Of a stretch of DNA of 6,391 nucleotides, positions 1 through 4,016 are shown one piece after another. Below the pieces are notes generated by a model. That model was not told where the DNA came from. It saw only the letters and a program-made list of their open reading frames with translations, and did no database searches. The DNA lies in assembly GCA_009695395.1 (NCBI GenBank), contig SIBB01000220.1, positions 1 through 6,391 of the forward strand. Direction: 5' to 3'. The first letter of the stretch is position 1, and each line of letters begins with the position of its first letter. Source of the DNA: Pedosphaera sp. Lineage in GTDB: Bacteria; Verrucomicrobiota; Verrucomicrobiia; Limisphaerales; SXTU01. Made by a program: the position numbers and the translations under genes.

Positions 1-507
1 GTGCGCGATGCACTCCAGCAGCGGCGGGGTGTTCACCCCCACGACCTCGCCCACGTAGCCGATGTCGATTTTCTGGCCGGGCCGATCCTGGTCGTCGAGC
101 CACAGCTTGCGGCAAGTGAAGATATCCGTGCCCGCGAAGCCCCGCGCTTTTCCCCCGAGCGACTCAATGGTGCGCACGATCTCTGGATTGATCTCGCGAG
201 AGAGCACCTGGTCCACGACGCCAGCCGCCGCCTCGTCCGTCACGCGCATTCCCTGGATGAAGTTCGCCTTCAACCCGGCGGCGTCCATCGCGCGCGTGAT
301 GGCCTTGCCGCCGCCGTGAACGACCACGGGATTAATCTCCACCGCTTCGAGGAACACGACATCGCGGGCCACGCCGTTGCGCACGGCGGGGTCGGGCGAG
401 TCCATGAAGCTGCCGCCGTATTTTACGACGAACGTGGCATGGCTGAACTTCTGGATGTAAGGCAAGGCCTCGAGCAGCGTCGCGGCTTTTGTGATAGGAT
501 CGTGCAT
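1..507 (-). CDS. argB: Acetylglutamate kinase, N-terminal part (cut by window edge)
   Basis: Acetylglutamate kinase phosphorylates N-acetyl-L-glutamate with ATP, the second step of arginine biosynthesis, in the cytoplasm. The reverse strand reads without a stop from an ATG at 507-505 to the window edge, giving 169 of the roughly 300 residues usual for the family. Family motifs visible are the nucleotide-binding KYGGS (residues 29-33), the glycine loop VVVHGGGK (61-68), the substrate-binding GMRVTD segment (86-91) and GYVGEV (150-155). About 20 residues precede the kinase core, including ALPYIQKF (14-21). This resembles the N-terminal helix of hexameric, arginine-inhibited enzymes and is absent from the short E. 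coli type, so feedback inhibition by arginine is plausible (inference). No clear Shine-Dalgarno precedes the ATG. The gene lies 90 bases downstream of manA, and a palindromic element fills most of that gap. The C-terminal half, with the remaining ATP-site residues, is outside the window. Confidence 0.96.
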   Translation of the reverse strand, partial: MHDPITKAATLLEALPYIQKFSHATFVVKYGGSFMDSPDPAVRNGVARDVVFLEAVEINPVVVHGGGKAITRAMDAAGLKANFIQGMRVTDEAAAGVVDQVLSREINPEIVRTIESLGGKARGFAGTDIFTCRKLWLDDQDRPGQKIDIGYVGEVVGVNTPPLLECIAH

Positions 508-521
508 CTGTCAAAACACTA

Positions 522-591
522 GCCACGGATTGCACCCGGATGAAACACGGATTTGGATTTGTCCGTGTTCAATCCATGCTTCGTCCGTGGC
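522..591 (-). repeat. Imperfect inverted repeat filling the manA-argB gap
   Basis: Two 30-base arms (522-551 and 562-591) flank a 10-base loop (552-561). The outer 8 bases (GCCACGGA / TCCGTGGC) and inner 8 bases (AACACGGA / TCCGTGTT) of the arms are perfectly complementary. In total 21 of 30 positions form Watson-Crick pairs. Read as RNA from the gene strand, three further positions become G-U wobbles, giving 24 of 30. The motif CACGGAT occurs twice in the left arm, 22 bases apart. The element starts 6 bases after the manA stop and ends 14 bases before the argB ATG. It resembles CCACGGAT/ATCCGTGG palindromes that I recall as dispersed in environmental bacterial genomes including Verrucomicrobia; that family assignment is from memory. 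It lacks the downstream U-run of a standard intrinsic terminator, so a dispersed repeat or RNA-structure element is favoured. Confidence 0.75.
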
Positions 592-597
592 ATAAAC

Positions 598-1581
598 TCA
601 GTTCGCGATGGCTTGGAGGAAGATGGTAGCACCAGCAGCCCGCACCTTCGTGGAGTTCGCGCACGCCGCTGGCACCACACAGAAGTCGCCGGGTTTCAGC
701 TCGCAAACGGTTTCCTCCCACTGCACTGAGAGCTGTCCCTCAGTCACGGCGAGCACGATGACTCGGTTGCCGTTCAGCCGCGCCGGCTCGAGGGTGCGTC
801 GCCGGATCAAATCCACGGTGAACAGGTCGCACTCCGCTAACCGGCGCGTCTCCCCCACCGCCGCCGGCGCCCACGCCTCCAGAGCCAGCGCCGGCTCAAA
901 ATCCTCGAAGTTAATCGAGGCCAGCGCCTGCGGGATGTGCAGCTCGCGGGGCTTGCCGTCGAGGCCTACACGGTTCCAGTCGAACACGCGGTAGGTCGTG
1001 TCGGAGTTCTGCTGAATCTCGAAGATGAGGCTGCCTGCGCCCAGCGCGTGGACGCGTCCGCTGGGCAGGAACATGGAGTCGCCGCGCTGCACCGGGATGC
1101 GATGGAAACACTTGGCGACGGAGCCATCCTGAATCCGCCGCTCGAACTCCGCACGCGTCGCTCCGCGTCGCAGGCCGACGAACAGGTCCGCGTCCGGAGT
1201 GGCGTCGGCCACATACCACATCTCGGTCTTGGGATCGCCCCGCAGCTCGGCGGCCTTGTGCGCAGGCGGGTGAACTTGGAGCGAGAGCTTTTCCTGCGCG
1301 TCGAGAATCTTCACGAGCAGCGGGAAGCGTCCGGCGCACGGCTGCGAGTCGCCGAGGAGTTCCTTCGCGTGATGCTCCATAAGCCAGCGCAGGTCGCGTC
1401 CGGCGAGCGGGCCGTTGGTGATGACGCTGACGCCCTCGAGCCGGTCCGTGATTTCCCACGACTCGCCGATGGGCGTCTGCGGTGGCAGCGCCTTGCCGTA
1501 GAGTTGCTCCAGCTTGCGCCCGCCCCAAACGCGGTCCTTGAAGATGGGCTGGAACGTGAGCGGGTAGAGGGCGTGAGACAT
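598..1581 (-). CDS. manA: Mannose-6-phosphate isomerase, class I (short cupin type)
   Basis: This 327-residue enzyme should interconvert mannose 6-phosphate and fructose 6-phosphate, linking mannose use and GDP-mannose supply to glycolysis. It is a zinc-dependent cupin of the short, Bacillus ManA-like class I type, for which about 310-330 residues is normal. Visible signatures are the N-terminal PIFKDRVWGG (12-21), GESWEITDR (39-47), the zinc ligands Q102 and H104 in LQVHP, E120 in KTEMWYV and H178 in GRVHALGAG, and NSDTTYRVFDWNR (192-204) near the active site. The C-terminal part carries a second cupin-like half (about 250-325). The ATG at 1581-1579 is chosen because family similarity begins there. 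The frame stays open to 1884, but that extension has no family similarity and would overlap the methyltransferase gene. No Shine-Dalgarno is evident; the leader is pyrimidine-rich. It follows the methyltransferase stop by 64 bases. Confidence 0.94.
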   Translation of the reverse strand: MSHALYPLTFQPIFKDRVWGGRKLEQLYGKALPPQTPIGESWEITDRLEGVSVITNGPLAGRDLRWLMEHHAKELLGDSQPCAGRFPLLVKILDAQEKLSLQVHPPAHKAAELRGDPKTEMWYVADATPDADLFVGLRRGATRAEFERRIQDGSVAKCFHRIPVQRGDSMFLPSGRVHALGAGSLIFEIQQNSDTTYRVFDWNRVGLDGKPRELHIPQALASINFEDFEPALALEAWAPAAVGETRRLAECDLFTVDLIRRRTLEPARLNGNRVIVLAVTEGQLSVQWEETVCELKPGDFCVVPAACANSTKVRAAGATIFLQAIAN

Positions 1582-1645
1582 TGCCGAAGGGTGGCGAGAG
1601 GGAAAGGCGTGGCTCAAGAGAAATTGAAGCGTGCTGCGTGTTCCG

Positions 1646-2440
1646 CTATGTGACAACCAGCTTTCGCTCCATCGGGGCAGACATCTTCCGCCGCGCCTTG
1701 AAGGCAATATACGGCGGGATAAACCAGCAGCGATGACGGAAGCCGCCGGGGGGCGTGGAGCTGTCGCCATGCCTCGGCTCGAAGGTGTCCTCGATAACGA
1801 AGCCGGCGCGACAAAGGCCGCCGAGGAGTTCATCCCAGCGATGCATGAACTCCAGCGTGCCGCTCTCGCGCAGCGCCGAGCCATCTGGGGCTGGCGGCAG
1901 TGGGCCAGACCGATAGTAGGGTTCCACCAGCGTGTAGCCCAGCGGCGAGATGCGCAGGCTGGTCTGCAAGCTTCCCGGCTGCTTGTGCTGGCTGATGTAG
2001 AGCCCGCCCGGAGCTGTCACGCGCGCGATCTCGCGATACACCAGCGCGATGTCCGGCACGTAGCAGGTGCTCACTGGTTGCACGACAAGGTCGAAGTGCG
2101 CATCGGGCAGTGCGGCGAGATTGTCCATCGAGGCTTCGACAGCGTTCACCTTGAAGCCGTGCTCGGCGGCGGCTTTGCGGTCGAGGTCGAGCATCACCGG
2201 GCTGATGTCCACGACGGTCGTCTCCGCACCGGCGGCGGCGAAGAGGACGCTGTGCTTGCCACCGCCCGCCGCGAGGCAGAGCACCTTGCGCCCACGCAAC
2301 TCGAAGTCCACCCAGCCAAATGGGTTGATGATGAACTGAGGCTTGGCGAACTCCTTCTCCCCAGCAGGCCGGGCGAGCGGAACGTGCTGGCGCGCGAGCT
2401 CATCCCAAGCGTCGCGGTTGTGGTCGTGAACCGAGAACAT
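1646..2440 (-). CDS. Class I SAM-dependent methyltransferase, substrate unknown
   Basis: This 264-residue cytoplasmic protein has the Rossmann-like methyltransferase fold. Motif I is VLCLAAGGGKHS (53-64), followed by the acidic end of strand 2 in TTVVDIS (74-80, D78), EASMDNL (102-108), the strand-4 segment FDLVVQPVS (116-124) with CYVPD (126-130), and motif-III-like APGGLYISQHK (143-153). The N-terminal NRDAWDELA and INPFGWVDF (38-46) and the VSTCYVPDIALVYREIARV block match a family of uncharacterised bacterial methyltransferases that I recall from Planctomycetes and cyanobacteria. The C-terminal part has WDELLGGLCRAGFVIEDTFEP (202-222), typical of small-molecule methyltransferases, so a metabolite rather than DNA is the likelier substrate (inference). 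The ATG at 2440 is the only start near the conserved N-terminus; a weak TAGG sits 7 bases upstream. The gene lies 82 bases after the DUF1552 gene and 64 before manA. No specific substrate can be assigned. Confidence 0.88.
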   Translation of the reverse strand: MFSVHDHNRDAWDELARQHVPLARPAGEKEFAKPQFIINPFGWVDFELRGRKVLCLAAGGGKHSVLFAAAGAETTVVDISPVMLDLDRKAAAEHGFKVNAVEASMDNLAALPDAHFDLVVQPVSTCYVPDIALVYREIARVTAPGGLYISQHKQPGSLQTSLRISPLGYTLVEPYYRSGPLPPAPDGSALRESGTLEFMHRWDELLGGLCRAGFVIEDTFEPRHGDSSTPPGGFRHRCWFIPPYIAFKARRKMSAPMERKLVVT

Positions 2441-2522
2441 GCCGGAGCCTACCCTGCTTCCACCGTGCCGAAAAAGAAAAAGCCGGGGAATAAATCCGCG
2501 GCCATGCTGACTCGAAGAATTC

Positions 2523-3932
2523 TCAGCTCCGCTTCTTCCACTCGCCGCCGGAGTCGAGCTTCAGTTGGCGCGGGCCGCTTTCAGTCGTCTGCCCGATGGC
2601 ATCCAAACGACCGGTGCTGTCGCCGAACGCTTCCACCTTCGCGCCCATGCGCTCGGCGAGCGAGACGAAGAGATTGCACAGCGGCGTCTCCTGTTTGAAC
2701 TCCAAACTCTGGCCGCTCTTGATAGAGCCGCCGCCGCGTCCGGCCAAGAGAATCGGCAGGTCGTGGTGCGCGTGGCGATTTCCGTCGGCGAGGCCGCTGC
2801 CGAAGACGACGGCGCAATTGTCGAGCAACGTGCCGTTGCCTTCCTTCACAGCCTTGAGCTTGTCGAGGAAGTAGGAGAACTGCGTGATATGGAAGGTGTT
2901 AATCTTCGCAATCTTCTCCAGCTTGCCCGCGTCACTGCCATGGTGCGAAAGGTCGTGGTGGCCGTCCGGCACGCCGATAAATGGATAGCTGCGATTACTG
3001 CCGTCGTGCGCGACGAGGAAACTCGCGATCCGCGTCGAGTCCGTCTGGAACGCGAGCGCCATCAGGTCATACATCATGCGGATGTGCTGCTCGTAGCTGT
3101 AGTCCTGCGGCAGGAAATCCTTCCGCAGCAGGGGCGCGACGTTCTGCATCTTGAACTTCTCAGCCTGCGCGATGCGCTCCTCCAACTCGCGGACGGCGGT
3201 CATGTATTCGTCCAGCTTGCGGCGGTCAGTCGCGCCGAGCTGGCGCTTCAGGGAGTTCGCGTCCTCCAGCACGAAGTCGAGGATGCTCTTGTTGTATTGC
3301 TCGCGCTTCTGGCGGGCGGCGGTTTCCTCGTTGCTGGTGCCGTTGCCGAACAGGCGCTCGAAGACCTGCTTGGGATTCGCCTCGGGCGGCATCGGAGTCG
3401 CGGGGCCTTTCCACGCGAGGTTAAACTGGTAGGCGCAACTGTAGCCGCTGTCGCATGCACCGGCGCTGCGAGCCTTATCGCAACCGAGCTCCAGCGAATC
3501 AATCCGCGTCTGGTTGCCGACGCGTTCGGCCAGCACTTGGTCAATCGAGACTCCGACTTGGATGTCAGCGCCAGCCGTCTTACGAGCGCGCACGCCGGTG
3601 AGCCATGTGGCATTCGCGCGGGCGTGGTCGCCGGGGCCGTCCGGACCGCCCCGTCCCGAAACTTGCGCGAGACCGGACATGACGCTGAAGTCGTCGCGAT
3701 GGCTGGCCAGCGGCTGAAGTGTCTTCGACAGCTCATAGCCGCGGCCGACCGTCTCCGGCCACCAGTGCCCCATGTTCATGCCGTTCGGCACATACACAAA
3801 TGCGGTGCGACGCGGAAGCACCTTCGCAGCAGCGGCGGAAGCGGCGGGCACCATCGCCTCAAGCGCGGGCAGTGCCATCAGCGTGCCGAGACCACGAAGG
3901 AACGTGCGGCGGGGCAAGGCGGTGTGTTTCAT
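2523..3932 (-). CDS. DUF1552 (HXXSHH) family protein, Tat-exported
   Basis: The 469-residue protein belongs to the DUF1552/HXXSHH family (PF07586), whose function is unknown and which is usually encoded beside DUF1592-type proteins in Planctomycetes and Verrucomicrobia. The naming motif is visible as HDLSHH (326-331) inside a histidine-rich GHHDLSHHG. A second histidine cluster, NRHAHHDLPILLAGR (385-399), follows. The N-terminus has a twin-arginine signal (RRTFLRG, 8-14), a hydrophobic stretch and an alanine-rich cleavage region (about 30-36), so the folded protein is probably exported by Tat. Other family-like segments are FVYVPNGMNMGHWWP (45-59), PGDHARANATWLTG and three cysteines (151, 160, 166) around CDSGYSCAY. 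Residues about 208-262 are charged and helical, possibly coiled coil. The ATG at 3932 is preferred over an upstream in-frame codon at 3980 because it places the RR motif correctly and has a purine-rich site upstream. It begins 84 bases after the DUF1592 gene. Confidence 0.92.
   Translation of the reverse strand: MKHTALPRRTFLRGLGTLMALPALEAMVPAASAAAAKVLPRRTAFVYVPNGMNMGHWWPETVGRGYELSKTLQPLASHRDDFSVMSGLAQVSGRGGPDGPGDHARANATWLTGVRARKTAGADIQVGVSIDQVLAERVGNQTRIDSLELGCDKARSAGACDSGYSCAYQFNLAWKGPATPMPPEANPKQVFERLFGNGTSNEETAARQKREQYNKSILDFVLEDANSLKRQLGATDRRKLDEYMTAVRELEERIAQAEKFKMQNVAPLLRKDFLPQDYSYEQHIRMMYDLMALAFQTDSTRIASFLVAHDGSNRSYPFIGVPDGHHDLSHHGSDAGKLEKIAKINTFHITQFSYFLDKLKAVKEGNGTLLDNCAVVFGSGLADGNRHAHHDLPILLAGRGGGSIKSGQSLEFKQETPLCNLFVSLAERMGAKVEAFGDSTGRLDAIGQTTESGPRQLKLDSGGEWKKRS
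3825..3932 (-). other. Twin-arginine signal peptide of the DUF1552 protein
   Basis: The first 36 codons show a positively charged start, the twin arginine R8-R9 followed by TFLRG, a moderately hydrophobic region (L15-V28) and an Ala-rich end with possible cleavage after ASA (31-33) or AAA (34-36). This arrangement is that of Tat signals, which export folded, often cofactor-bearing proteins. The exact cleavage site is uncertain. Confidence 0.82.
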
Positions 3933-3941
3933 AATATTCGG

Positions 3942-3948
3942 CTCTCTT
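3942..3948 (-). promoter_or_regulatory. Possible ribosome binding site for the DUF1552 gene
   Basis: The gene strand reads AAGAGAG, a partial Shine-Dalgarno match, 9 bases before the ATG at 3932-3930. It supports that start over the upstream in-frame codon at 3980. The match is weak, but it is better than anything in front of manA or argB. Confidence 0.4.
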
Positions 3949-4016
3949 CGAAACGTAGGGCGGCAAACTCTGCTCTGCAAGACTCGACAACTGGACTGCC
4001 GGTTACGGGGGTGTGT

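Noticed and set aside
1..522. Open frame on the plus strand opposite argB
   Set aside because: The minus strand encodes unmistakable ArgB motifs (KYGGS, VVVHGGGK); the plus frame has none.
937..1653. 238-codon open frame on the plus strand opposite manA
   Set aside because: It mirrors the manA codons; the ManA zinc ligands and family motifs are on the minus strand.
1582..1884. Upstream extension of the manA frame
   Set aside because: It overlaps the methyltransferase gene, shows no ManA similarity, and the conserved N-terminus begins right after the ATG at 1581.
2467..2485. A-rich tract (T-rich on the gene strand) as a terminator after the DUF1552 gene
   Set aside because: The flanking GCCG copies are direct, not inverted, so there is no stem in front of the T-run.
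2449..2505. Eighteen-residue open frame in the gap before the methyltransferase gene (minus strand)
   Set aside because: Too short, no Shine-Dalgarno, and the run of phenylalanines simply reflects a pyrimidine tract.
1631..2698. 355-codon open frame on the plus strand opposite the methyltransferase gene
   Set aside because: It is antisense to a recognised methyltransferase, crosses into the next gene, and shows no family motif.
3933..3980. Sixteen-codon upstream extension of the DUF1552 gene
   Set aside because: It would push the twin-arginine motif inward behind an atypical Arg-rich leader; the ATG at 3932 has a purine-rich site 9 bases upstream.
3960..3990. Promoter-like TTGCAG / TACGTT pair (17-base spacer) upstream of the DUF1552 gene
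   Set aside because: Both hexamers match the consensus at only about half of their positions; in an 84-base gap this is expected by chance.
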